Shown here: one piece after another, positions 16,333 through 23,734 of the stretch
How positions within the stretch are numbered: position 1 is the first letter of the stretch
Layout: every line of letters starts with the position of its first letter
Source of the DNA: Anaerolinea sp.
GTDB taxonomy: Bacteria > Chloroflexota > Anaerolineae > SpSt-313
Assembly (NCBI GenBank): GCA_020725765.1
Contig: DYEI01000505.1
Coordinates: forward strand, 1 to 36,116
DNA length: 36,116 nt
Reading direction: 5' to 3'
The notes under the pieces: generated by a model
Seen by the model: only the letters and a program-made list of their open reading frames with translations
The model's database searches: none
What the model was told of the DNA's origin: nothing
Position numbers and translations under genes: made by a program

Positions 16333-16595
16333 CAGCTGCCTCCAGGGCCTATCTGAGGTGTTGATGACGCGATCTGCCTGCGAGACCAAGCATCAGTCGC
16401 GCACCGCAAGGCATCGGTCCCTAACCCAGCATAGAAGCATGTGAGTGCTCTGGGCGAGCAGGCGGCTCCTGCAGCACTTGTGTTTCGTCTGCTCCTGACA
16501 GAATGGAGAATGCATACGGAGGAGAGGGACCCAATTGAAAGCGTCTCTTCGAGGCGCTCGCGAGGGGGCGCGAGGATGGGCACAGGGTCGCTCAT
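16332..16595 (-). pseudogene. Possible truncated gene start in the OLD leader
   Basis: An ATG at 16595 has GGGAGGT 8 bases upstream and lies about 70 bases after a strong promoter. It opens a frame beginning MSDPVPILAPPRERLEETLS, which looks like a natural N-terminus. After about 25 residues the sequence becomes Ser/Arg/Ala-rich and protein-like character is lost, up to a stop next to the OLD start. It may be the beheaded front of a gene displaced by insertion of the OLD gene, or a short leader peptide. Family not recognised. Confidence 0.3.
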
Positions 16596-16665
16596 GTGAC
16601 ACGACCTCCCTGGGCAGAGCCGCTCTTGTTATGGAGAGCGCCAGCAAAGTGATGAAGTTGCGGAT

Positions 16666-16694
16666 ATTATACCGTGGCGTGAGTGGCGGGTCAA
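16666..16694 (-). promoter_or_regulatory. Strong consensus promoter reading toward the OLD gene
   Basis: Minus strand: -35 TTGACC (16689-16694), 17-base spacer, -10 TATAAT (16666-16671), the best sigma-70 match in the window. It sits 6 bases from the edge of the repeat array 16701-16821 and would give a leader of about 330 bases before the OLD ATG. The gene-free span 16333-16827 contains this promoter, the truncated frame and the array. Confidence 0.7.
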
Positions 16695-16700
16695 GCCTTT

Positions 16701-16821
16701 GGGGCACGAAACGACGCGAAGGAGGCACGAAAGGGCACGAAATGACGCGAAAGGGACGCGAAAGAGGACGGGGCAAAGGGGGCAAGAAGGCACACGAAAC
16801 GATGCGAAAGACGCGAAAGGG
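16701..16821 (+). repeat. ACGAAA repeat array, 3' side of the GxxExxY gene
   Basis: About 12 degenerate units of 10-11 bases with consensus GGCACGAAA or GACGCGAAAGG, read on the plus strand. The array lies just beyond the 3' end of the GxxExxY gene and is in inverted orientation relative to the array at 17277-17436. There is no constant repeat/unique spacer pattern, so it is not CRISPR. Confidence 0.85.
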
Positions 16822-16827
16822 GCTCGG

Positions 16828-17247
16828 TCAGCGGGAGGTGTCCTCAGGCGGCGTGTAGACGAGGCGGCGGCGGCCGAGGGGCTTCTCGCCAAAGTTGACG
16901 AGCAGGCAAATGCGGTAGCCGCCCTGCTGCAAGTAGCGCAGGCACTGCTCGGCATCCTCCCGCAGCAGCCTGGCGCGGGCTTTCACCTCCAGCAGGAGTT
17001 GGTCCTGGTCATCCCAGACCCGGAAATCCACCCGCCGCGTGGTAACGACCTTGCCACCATACGTGATCGGGATCTCCACCTCACGCTCGTAGTGTAGCCC
17101 CCGCTCTTCCAGCGCCACCTCCAGCGCCCGTTGGTAGTCTACTTCCAGACAATGCACGCCCAGCTCGCGCTGCACATCGATACACGCCCCCAGCACCGCA
17201 TACGACAGCGGCTCGAACTTATGCCTGCCCTTCACCCCTGGCGCCAC
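16828..17247 (-). CDS. GxxExxY protein (PD-(D/E)XK superfamily)
   Basis: 139 aa, typical for the GxxExxY family (about 120-140 aa). The name-giving motif is GVHCLEVDY (Gly-x-x-x-Glu-x-x-Tyr spacing as in GPGLLESVYxxAL proteins, with one extra residue), then L-x-x-RGL-x-YEREVEIPI. The nuclease-like core is RRVDFRVWDDQDQLLLEVKA, giving D and ExK, and a conserved RYLQQGGYRICLLVNFG follows. Function of this family is not established, and I know of no characterised member. Start GTG at 17247 has GAGGAGG very close. A second GTG at 17235 (MKGRHKFEPL) is equally plausible. The gene is enclosed by two oppositely oriented repeat arrays. Confidence 0.85.
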   Translation of the reverse strand: MAPGVKGRHKFEPLSYAVLGACIDVQRELGVHCLEVDYQRALEVALEERGLHYEREVEIPITYGGKVVTTRRVDFRVWDDQDQLLLEVKARARLLREDAEQCLRYLQQGGYRICLLVNFGEKPLGRRRLVYTPPEDTSR

Positions 17248-17276
17248 CGCCTCCTCACCCTTCCGCTCCTCTTTCG

Positions 17277-17436
17277 CGCCCGCGTCCTCTTTCGCGCCCC
17301 TTTCGTGCTGTTTTCGCGCCCCTTTCGCGCTATTTTCGTGCCCCTTTCGCGCTATTTTCGTGCCCCTTTCGCGCTACTTTCGCGCCCCTTTCGTGCCCTG
17401 TGCCCTTTTCGCGCCCCTTCGTGCTCCCCCGCCTAC
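17277..17436 (-). repeat. ACGAAA repeat array with 22-bp tandem units, 5' side of the GxxExxY gene
   Basis: Four consecutive 22-bp units occupy 17299-17386. The units at 17321-17342 and 17343-17364 are identical, and those at 17299 and 17365 differ at a few C/T positions. Each unit is two 11-base halves, on the plus strand CCTTTCGCGCTA-type and TTTTCGTGCC-type. Degenerate units flank them. The outer edge reaches into the comM stop codon (TAG at 17433-17435). Confidence 0.9.
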
Positions 17437-18983
17437 GACCGCCGCGGCCGATACTGCAGCGCCTCGGCCAAATGGTGCGTCTTGATATCCTCCGCCCCGT
17501 CGAGGTCCGCAATGGTGCGGGCAAGCTTGAGGATGCGATGAAAGGCCCGGGCGCTCATCCCCAACTGCTGCACCGCCGCCCGCAGAAGGGCACGGCCCGA
17601 GTCGTCCAGCCGGCAGTGCTCCCGCACCTCGTTGGGGCCCATATCGGCATTGGTGATGATGCGCGGCCCGCGCTGCGGGATGCGCGTACCTTCCCCATCG
17701 ACCCCGAACCGCTCCCGCTGGATGGCCCGCGCCTTCTCGACCCGCGCCCGCACCGCCGCCGATGGCTCGCCGAGGCGATCGTCGGTGAGCTTGTCGTACT
17801 CGACCCGGGGCACGTCGAGGTGGATGTCGATGCGGTCGAGCAGCGGCCCCGAGATTCGCCGCTGGTACCGGCTGACCGTGGCCAGCGAGCAGGTGCACTC
17901 GTGGGTCGGGTCGCCATAGTAGCCACAGGGGCAGGGGTTCATGGCGGCGATGAGCATAAAGTTGGCGGGAAAGGTGAGGGTGCCTTGCGCGCGGGAGATG
18001 GTGACAACCTTGTCCTCGAGAGGCTGCCGCAGCACCTCCAGCACCCGCGGTCCGAACTCGGGCAGCTCGTCGAGGAAGAGGACCCCCCGGTGCGCGAGCG
18101 ACACCTCGCCCGGCCGCGGCCACTGCCCGCCGCCTACCAGCCCCGCATGGGAGATGGTGTGGTGCGGCGCGCGGAAGGGCCGCTGCGTGACCAGAGGCGT
18201 ATCCGCCGGAAGCAGCCCCGAGACGGAGTAGACCTTGGTGATCTCCAACGCCTCTTCGATGGAGAGGCTGGGCATGATGGAAGGCACCGCCCGGGCGAGA
18301 AGCGTCTTGCCGGCACCGGGCGGCCCGGAGAGGAGGACGCAGTGCCCCCCGGCCGCAGCAACCTCGAGCGCCCGCTTGCAGTGCTCCTGCCCTTTGATGA
18401 CCGCGAGGTCCGTCGCATACAGCGGCTGGCTGAGCTGCCCCGCGTCGAGGACGTGCTCAAAGGGCGGAATGCGCTCGACGCCGTTGAGGTGCCGGATCAG
18501 AGAGCCAAGGTCGGGCACCGGGATTACGGTCAGGCCCGGCATGAGGGCCGCCTCGGGCGCATCCTGCACGGGCACATAGATGGTCTTGAGGCCCTGCTCC
18601 CGGGCCGTGGCCGCCATGGAGAGGATGCCGTTGGTGTGCCGCACGCTCGAGTCCAGCGAGAGCTCGCCCACGAACATGGCGTCCGACACATCGGCATAGA
18701 TCTGCTCGGAGGCGATCAGCGCGCCGATGGCGATGGGCAGGTCGTAGGCGGGGCCCTCCTTGCGGAGGTCGGCAGGGGCCAGGTTGATGGTGAGGCGGTG
18801 CCTGGGGAACTCGGCGCCCGCGTTCTTGATGGCCGTCCGGACGCGGTCCATGGACTCTTTGACCGCCGCATCCGGGAGGCCGACGAGGGTCAGTGAGGGA
18901 AGCCCGCGGGAGTGATCGACTTCTACCTGCACCAGGGCGCCTTCGAGCCCCACGACGGCACAGCTCATCACCTTGGCGAGCAT
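17433..18983 (-). CDS. comM: YifB/ComM family AAA+ ATPase (Mg-chelatase-like)
   Basis: 516 aa, full length for ComM/YifB. ComM is a hexameric helicase that extends branch migration of donor DNA during natural transformation in Gram-negatives; YifB homologs are widespread. The N-terminal Lon-protease-like S5 fold domain starts with VGLEGALVQVEVDHSRGLPS and contains NLAPADLRKEGPAYDLPIA. Walker A is [17 protein letters not shown] (near 220), Walker B is GVLFLDELPEF, and the cysteine cluster NPCPCGYYGDPTHECTCS is conserved. The C-terminal Mg-chelatase domain ends LARTIADLDGAEDIKTHHLA, then EALQYRP. Its stop codon TAG falls inside the boundary sequence of the neighbouring repeat array. The promoter is at 19028-19057. 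Confidence 0.93.
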   Translation of the reverse strand: MLAKVMSCAVVGLEGALVQVEVDHSRGLPSLTLVGLPDAAVKESMDRVRTAIKNAGAEFPRHRLTINLAPADLRKEGPAYDLPIAIGALIASEQIYADVSDAMFVGELSLDSSVRHTNGILSMAATAREQGLKTIYVPVQDAPEAALMPGLTVIPVPDLGSLIRHLNGVERIPPFEHVLDAGQLSQPLYATDLAVIKGQEHCKRALEVAAAGGHCVLLSGPPGAGKTLLARAVPSIMPSLSIEEALEITKVYSVSGLLPADTPLVTQRPFRAPHHTISHAGLVGGGQWPRPGEVSLAHRGVLFLDELPEFGPRVLEVLRQPLEDKVVTISRAQGTLTFPANFMLIAAMNPCPCGYYGDPTHECTCSLATVSRYQRRISGPLLDRIDIHLDVPRVEYDKLTDDRLGEPSAAVRARVEKARAIQRERFGVDGEGTRIPQRGPRIITNADMGPNEVREHCRLDDSGRALLRAAVQQLGMSARAFHRILKLARTIADLDGAEDIKTHHLAEALQYRPRRS

Positions 18984-19027
18984 GCGGGCACCTCCCCTGC
19001 GACGACGAAGAGCGGAGCGACGCCGGT

Positions 19028-19057
19028 ATTATAGCCGGGGATGGGGAGTCGTGCCAG
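19028..19057 (-). promoter_or_regulatory. Promoter for comM
   Basis: Minus strand: -10 TATAAT (19028-19033) and -35 CTGGCA (19052-19057) with an 18-base spacer, about 45 bases before the comM ATG. The same -35/spacer/-10 arrangement occurs before the gene at 25638. Confidence 0.6.
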
Positions 19058-19142
19058 TGGAACATGGGCCTCTCGCCGGCTGCAGGCGCTTGAGCGTCCG
19101 GCAGAGCCCCAACCATAGCGGAGCACCTCGCGGTCTCCCCGT

Positions 19143-19280
19143 CATTGCGAGCCAGCCCGAAGGGCTCGCGAGGCAATCTCGCCACCCGCGCGCGAGATTG
19201 CTTCGGCGGCTGCGCCGCCTCGCAATGACGCGCGAGTGCCATTGCGAGCCAGCCCGAAGGGCTGGCGAAGCAATCTCGCC
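19143..19280. repeat. Dispersed repeat family 2, three units
   Basis: Units at 19143-19182, 19193-19229 (inverted) and 19239-19280 each run from CATTGCGAGCC to GCAATCTCG with an internal inverted repeat (AGCCCGAAGGGCT). This is the widespread type of bacterial intergenic palindromic repeat whose translation gives RHCEA/CFASPSG-like peptides. The gene-free stretch 18984-19388 holds the comM promoter and these units. Its last 100 bases show nothing identifiable. Confidence 0.85.
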
Positions 19281-19388
19281 CCCGCGCGCCCAGAGCCCTC
19301 TCGATAGTTCCCGGGTTGGTGCAACTGCCCTGCGGACAGCAACCCCAGCCCCCGCACCCCCACCTGAGCCTTTGGCCCACAGGCCGCC

Positions 19389-22364
19389 CTACGCCTGCGG
19401 AGCCCTCTCTTCCCCCGCCACCGGCAGGCTGAAGCAAAAGGTGCTTCCGACCCCGACCTGGCTCTCGGCCCAGATTCTCCCGCCGTGCGCCTCAACAAGC
19501 AGGCGCGAGATGTAGAGCCCAAGCCCCAGCCCGTCAGGGGCACGCCGGCGCGCCCGAAAGTACCGCTGGAAGAGGTGCGGCATATCCTCCGGTGCGATCC
19601 CCGGACCCCGGTCGGTCACCGCGATGATGACCTCGTCCGCCTCGCGGCGGAAGGTCACCGTCACCTCGGTGCCCGGCGTCGAGTACTTGAGGGCGTTGGA
19701 GAACAGGTTCGCAAGGACGCGCTCCAGCCGGTCGGGGTCCGCGAGGGCCGGCGGCAGCCCTTCCGTTGGCACGATGCGAATGCGCGCGGTCTCCATGGTC
19801 GGCGCGAGGCGCTCCCTGACCTCCTCCACAAAGCGGACGGGATCGATCGGCCGTCGCCTGAGCTCCAGGGGACGGAACTCGAGGCGGGCGGCGTCGACGA
19901 GGTCCTGGATCATGGTGTTCATGCGCTGCGCGCCCTTGAGGATGGCTTCGGCGCTCTGGCGCTCCCGGCCCGTGAGCCCTGCCTTCTCCAGCTGCCGCAG
20001 CAGGAGCTCGGCCTGCCCCTGAATCGCCGCAAGGGGATTGCGCAGGTCGTGCGAGACGGCCCGCAGCAGGTCCTCGCGCTGCTCCTGCAACTCGTGCATG
20101 GGAGTGATGTCGGTGAAGGTGGCTACTGCCCCGATCAGGCGGCCATCGGGATCGCACACGGGCGCAGCGCTCGACGACACCCACAGCGTCCTGCCATCCG
20201 GCGGATGCAGCACGAGCACCTCGCTGCGCACCGTCTCGCCGTGCAGGGCCCGAACCAGGGGGATCTCCTCTGCCGGCACGGGCTGCCCGTCGGGCCTCGT
20301 CAGCCCGTACATCTGCGCCCCAGCAGCGATGCCCAGCGAGGCGCGCTCGAGCGAGACCCCCAGGATGCTCTGCGCCGCCCTATTCATGCGGATGAGCTCT
20401 CCCGCCGCATTGTAGACGAGCAGTCCGTCGGCCACAGACTCGATGGTCGCATCCAGCTCCGCCGCCCGGCGCTGCACCTCCACCAGCAGGCGCTCCCGCT
20501 CCTCTTGGAGCACTCGCATTCGTGTGATATCCGAGAAAGTGCTGACCGCCCCCAGGATGCGGCCGCTGGCATCGCGGATCGGGGCTGCGCTGACAGAGTA
20601 CCACGCTGGCTGCCCATCGGCCGCGCGATGGGCCAGGAGTATGGCGCCCTGCACCGTCTCCCCACGCAGCGCCCGAGCCATCGGCAGGTCCTCCGTCGGA
20701 AACGGCTTACGTTCCGGAGTCTCAAAGTGCAGCAGCGCCATCCGCTCGGCGAAGGGCAGCCGGCGCTCCTCGGGGGTGTAGGCCAGTATGTCCTCGGCAG
20801 TCCGGTTCATGCGCACTATCTCGCCCGCCGCGCCGTAGATGATGAGGCCATCCGGCACTGCCGAGATGGCCCCATCCAGCTCGGCGGCCCGGCGCTCGGC
20901 CTCCTCGCGGGCCTCTTGCGCCTGCCGGAGCAGACGCACGTTCTCGATGGCGAGACCCGCCCTCCTTCCTATCTCTTGAGCCAGCGCCAGATCAGCCGGC
21001 CCGTAGCGGCGGGACGACTCGGTGATCAGCAGCAACAAAGCGCCCAGGGGGCGCTCGCGCCCAAGCACGGGGACGGCAATGACCGACCGAGGGCCCATCC
21101 GCCGGGTCATCTCGAGGTGTTCCTCGCTCTGCGCCAGGCTCTGCAGCAGTGCCAGGTCGATCTCCGGATGCAGGATCGACTCGCCCCGGAACACGACCGC
21201 GCCATAGCCCGCCTTCTTTGGGTCGAGCGGATAGCGGCGCTGCAGCTCACGCGCCAGCTCGTCCTTCTGAGGGTCGACGTGGGTCACCGCCGCCGGGCGG
21301 GCTCGCTCTTCGTCCACGAGGATGTCCACGACGGCCCAGTCGGCCAGGGTGGGGACCATCAGCCGGGCCATCTCCTGCAGCACGGCCTCATAGTCCAGCG
21401 AGGAGACGAGCACCCTCCCCACCTCGCCCAGCAGGCGCAGTCCTTCCTCGGCCCGCCGCCGCGCCGTGACGTCCCGATCCATCCCCCGGTACCCGGCGAG
21501 GCGGCCAGCCTCATCAAAGAAGGGCACCGCGTTGGTCTCGAGCTCTACGATCTGGCCGTCTTTGCGAACGTTCCGGTTCGGCAGGAACCTCAGGACGCGG
21601 CGCTCGTCCCGCACCGACCGGAAGAGCGCCTCGTAGCGAGGGACATCTTCTGGAGGAAGGACGTCGAGGACCGTCTTCCCGATGAGCTCTTCGGGTTCGT
21701 AGCCGAGGACGTCCCTGACGCTGGGACTCATGTAGGTATAGACGCCATCGGGGTTGACCTCCCAGATGACGTCGCTGGAGATCTCGACCAGATGGCGAAA
21801 GCGGGTCTCGCTCTCGCGGAGCGCCTGCTCGGCCAGATGCCGCTCGGTAACGTCGCGGCTGAAGGCGCACAGCCGGTGCCCGCGCGCCGTGTCGATGGCA
21901 AAGACCAGCGACTGAACGTAGCGTATCTCGCCACCCGGCCGTCGGAGCGGCATCTCCCGGGACCAGGCCCGGGCGGGCACCTCGCCGGTCCGCAGGGCCT
22001 TCCGGATCGCGTGCTCAAGCCGCTCCTTCTCCTCCGGGGAGACGGGCTCTGGCCTCATCTGGACCTGGACATCCCACAGCGGGCGGCCGAGAGTCTCTTC
22101 TGGGCGGAGCCCGGCGATGCGTGCCTGGGCATCGTTCCACTCGATGATGCGCCCCTCTTCATCGGTGAGGACGATGCCGTCGAGCGATCTCTCGAGGATG
22201 CCGCGGTACACCGCCTGGCCGGCAGCCAGGCCGCGTAGCCTGTCCTCGAACTGGGCGATCTGCGCGCGCAGCGCCTGGCACTCAGCTGTAAGCTCCTCCA
22301 GGCGCGCCTCTGCAGCGCCAGCCTCCCCGACCGCTTCTCGCCGCGCGCCCCCGGCCTTGCGCAT
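19389..22364 (-). CDS. Cytoplasmic multi-PAS/GAF sensor histidine kinase
   Basis: 991 aa, no membrane segment or signal peptide. Order: coiled coil (about 15-50), PAS1 (about 50-170), PAS2 (about 183-305), GAF (about 310-470), PAS3 (about 485-620), PAS4 (about 625-755), HisKA with phospho-acceptor H772 in VSHDLRNPLAAIQGQAELLL, then HATPase (LFSNALKYS, DRGPGIAPEDMPHLFQRYF, GLGLGLYISRLL). PAS3 and PAS4 are clearly duplicated: both contain RRAAELD, a GLxxYxAAGExxRMNR stretch, and a GETV then SAAP block. Ligands are unknown. No response regulator gene is adjacent, so it is an orphan kinase. The ATG at 22364 has GGGAGGT 5 bases upstream. Confidence 0.93.
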   Translation of the reverse strand: MRKAGGARREAVGEAGAAEARLEELTAECQALRAQIAQFEDRLRGLAAGQAVYRGILERSLDGIVLTDEEGRIIEWNDAQARIAGLRPEETLGRPLWDVQVQMRPEPVSPEEKERLEHAIRKALRTGEVPARAWSREMPLRRPGGEIRYVQSLVFAIDTARGHRLCAFSRDVTERHLAEQALRESETRFRHLVEISSDVIWEVNPDGVYTYMSPSVRDVLGYEPEELIGKTVLDVLPPEDVPRYEALFRSVRDERRVLRFLPNRNVRKDGQIVELETNAVPFFDEAGRLAGYRGMDRDVTARRRAEEGLRLLGEVGRVLVSSLDYEAVLQEMARLMVPTLADWAVVDILVDEERARPAAVTHVDPQKDELARELQRRYPLDPKKAGYGAVVFRGESILHPEIDLALLQSLAQSEEHLEMTRRMGPRSVIAVPVLGRERPLGALLLLITESSRRYGPADLALAQEIGRRAGLAIENVRLLRQAQEAREEAERRAAELDGAISAVPDGLIIYGAAGEIVRMNRTAEDILAYTPEERRLPFAERMALLHFETPERKPFPTEDLPMARALRGETVQGAILLAHRAADGQPAWYSVSAAPIRDASGRILGAVSTFSDITRMRVLQEERERLLVEVQRRAAELDATIESVADGLLVYNAAGELIRMNRAAQSILGVSLERASLGIAAGAQMYGLTRPDGQPVPAEEIPLVRALHGETVRSEVLVLHPPDGRTLWVSSSAAPVCDPDGRLIGAVATFTDITPMHELQEQREDLLRAVSHDLRNPLAAIQGQAELLLRQLEKAGLTGRERQSAEAILKGAQRMNTMIQDLVDAARLEFRPLELRRRPIDPVRFVEEVRERLAPTMETARIRIVPTEGLPPALADPDRLERVLANLFSNALKYSTPGTEVTVTFRREADEVIIAVTDRGPGIAPEDMPHLFQRYFRARRRAPDGLGLGLYISRLLVEAHGGRIWAESQVGVGSTFCFSLPVAGEERAPQA

Positions 22365-22501
22365 GGCCCACCTCCCGCTGACTGCCCTTCCTGCCGGCGT
22401 GCAGCAATTCTCGGTCCAGGAAGGGCTTCCGCATCCAGACGTAAGGGATGGCGGCCACGGGCAGCCCTATCGCGAGCACCGTCCAGGCTACCCGCTGCCA
22501 G

Positions 22502-22744
22502 CTAGTGTGGAACCCAATCGGCGCAACTCTCCAGGAGATCCCCCAACTGCTCCAGAATCCCGGCTACGCGGTCTACCTTGGTCAGAGGAGTGTCCTCCGA
22601 CCGCAAGACAGCCTCCACATCCTCATGTGCACGTCGCAGGCAGGCTGCGATCGCCCGGAGACAGGCATCGGTCTGTGCCTCCGCGAGGAGGTCTTCGCCC
22701 ATCGAACAGCGCCACGCAGCTCCCTGTGGCGTCTCAGCGTTCAC
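22502..22744 (-). CDS. Small unknown ORF downstream of recR
   Basis: 80 aa from a GTG three bases after the recR stop codon, or 66 aa from an internal ATG at 22702 (MGEDLLAEAQ). The C-terminal 60 residues look like a real helical acidic protein (LRAIAACLRRAHEDVEAVLR, then VDRVAGILEQLGDLLES). There is no known motif. Position suggests it is the last gene of the dnaX-ybaB-recR operon. Neither start has a clear Shine-Dalgarno site. Family not recognised. Confidence 0.5.
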   Translation of the reverse strand: MNAETPQGAAWRCSMGEDLLAEAQTDACLRAIAACLRRAHEDVEAVLRSEDTPLTKVDRVAGILEQLGDLLESCADWVPH

Positions 22745-22747
22745 CCG

Positions 22748-23350
22748 TCACACATCCCGTCGCCCCTCGAGCGCCTCGCCGAGGGTGACTTCATCTGCAT
22801 ACTCCAGATCGCCACCAACGGGCAGGCCCATGGCAAGGCGCGTCACCCGGATGCCCGTTGGGGCCAGCTGCCTGGCCAGGTACATGGCTGTCGCATCGCC
22901 CTCCATGGTCGGGTTCGTGGCCAGGAGCACCTCCCGAACGCCCCCCGACCTCACCCGCTCCACCAGCTCGCGCATCTTGAGCTCGTCGGGGCCGATGCCA
23001 TCTACCGGAGACAGCGCACCGTGCAGCACGTGATAGACGCCGCGGAACCGGCGCGTCCGCTCGATGGCGAGCACATCGAGCGGCTCCTCGACCACGCAGA
23101 TGAGGCCCCGGTCCCTCTCCTGGTCCGCACAGACGGGGCAGGGGTCGTGCTCGGCGATATTGAAGCAGGTGCTGCAAAGCACGGTCCCCGCGCGCAGTCC
23201 GCGGATGGCATCGGCGAGGGCAATGACCTGCGCCTCGGGCGCCCGCAGCATGTAGAAGGTCAGGCGCGAGGCCGTCTTCGGGCCGATCCCCGGCAGGCGG
23301 CTCAGCTCCTCGATCAGCCGGCCAACCGGTCCAGGTGTCAGAGACATCAC
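22748..23350 (-). CDS. recR: Recombination mediator RecR
   Basis: 200 aa, standard length. RecR acts with RecO (and RecF) to load RecA on single-stranded DNA. It shows the N-terminal helix-hairpin-helix LSRLPGIGPKTASRLTFYML, a four-cysteine zinc finger (CSTCFNIAEHDPCPVC), and a TOPRIM domain (ICVVEEPLDVLAIERT, LKMRELVERV). The C-terminal walker-like region RQLAPTGIRVTRLAMGLPVG and DLEYADEVTL is intact. The first codon GTG at 23350 overlaps the ybaB stop TGA, so they are translationally coupled. Confidence 0.97.
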   Translation of the reverse strand: MMSLTPGPVGRLIEELSRLPGIGPKTASRLTFYMLRAPEAQVIALADAIRGLRAGTVLCSTCFNIAEHDPCPVCADQERDRGLICVVEEPLDVLAIERTRRFRGVYHVLHGALSPVDGIGPDELKMRELVERVRSGGVREVLLATNPTMEGDATAMYLARQLAPTGIRVTRLAMGLPVGGDLEYADEVTLGEALEGRRDV

Positions 23351-23688
23351 AGCAACCCCGGTATGTTCAGGCCACCGGTCAGAGGTGCCATGCGGCTCTC
23401 GACCAGCCTTCTCGACTGGGCCAGCGCCTCGTTATAGGCTGCGACCAGCAGGTCCTCAAGCATCTCCACGTCCTCAGGGTTGAGGATCTGTGGGTCGAGC
23501 TTGACGGCGCGCACCTCCTGCTGCCCCGTCATCGTCACCGATACGGCTCCACCGCCGACGGTCGCCGTGACCGTCTCCTCGGCGAGCGCCTGCTGGGCAG
23601 CGAGCAGTTGGTTCTGCAATTGCTCCAGCTGGCGCATCTGCGGCGCTGCCGGCATGCGGAAGCGGCTGCCCTTCCCCTTGCTCCCCAC
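23347..23688 (-). CDS. ybaB: YbaB/EbfC nucleoid-associated protein
   Basis: 113 aa. It is a dimeric DNA-binding protein commonly encoded between dnaX and recR. The N-terminal helix (MRQLEQLQNQLLAAQQALAE) is followed by TVTATVGGGAVSVTMTGQQE and VRAVKLDPQILNPEDVEMLE, all family-typical. The frame is open to 23793, but the GTG at 23688 (VGSKGKGSRFRMP) has GAGGAGG seven to eight bases upstream and is chosen. Basic N-terminal residues GSKGKGSRFR may help DNA contact. Confidence 0.93.
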   Translation of the reverse strand: MGSKGKGSRFRMPAAPQMRQLEQLQNQLLAAQQALAEETVTATVGGGAVSVTMTGQQEVRAVKLDPQILNPEDVEMLEDLLVAAYNEALAQSRRLVESRMAPLTGGLNIPGLL

Positions 23689-23734
23689 GATAAATACCTC
23701 CTCATAAGTGCATCGGTGGCACACGCCACCCTGG

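Noticed and set aside
17277-17436. CRISPR array
   Set aside because: The 22-bp units are directly adjacent with no unique spacers, and no cas gene is present.
19485-22238. Long plus-strand open frame opposite the histidine kinase
   Set aside because: It is an antisense shadow of a high-GC gene. The minus strand encodes complete PAS, GAF, HisKA and HATPase domains.
22282-22479. Small minus-strand frame starting with a membrane-like segment (MLAIGLPVAAIPYVW) before the histidine kinase
   Set aside because: It overlaps the kinase by about 80 bases, its second half is an out-of-frame reading of the kinase, and the start lacks a ribosome site. A decayed remnant is possible.
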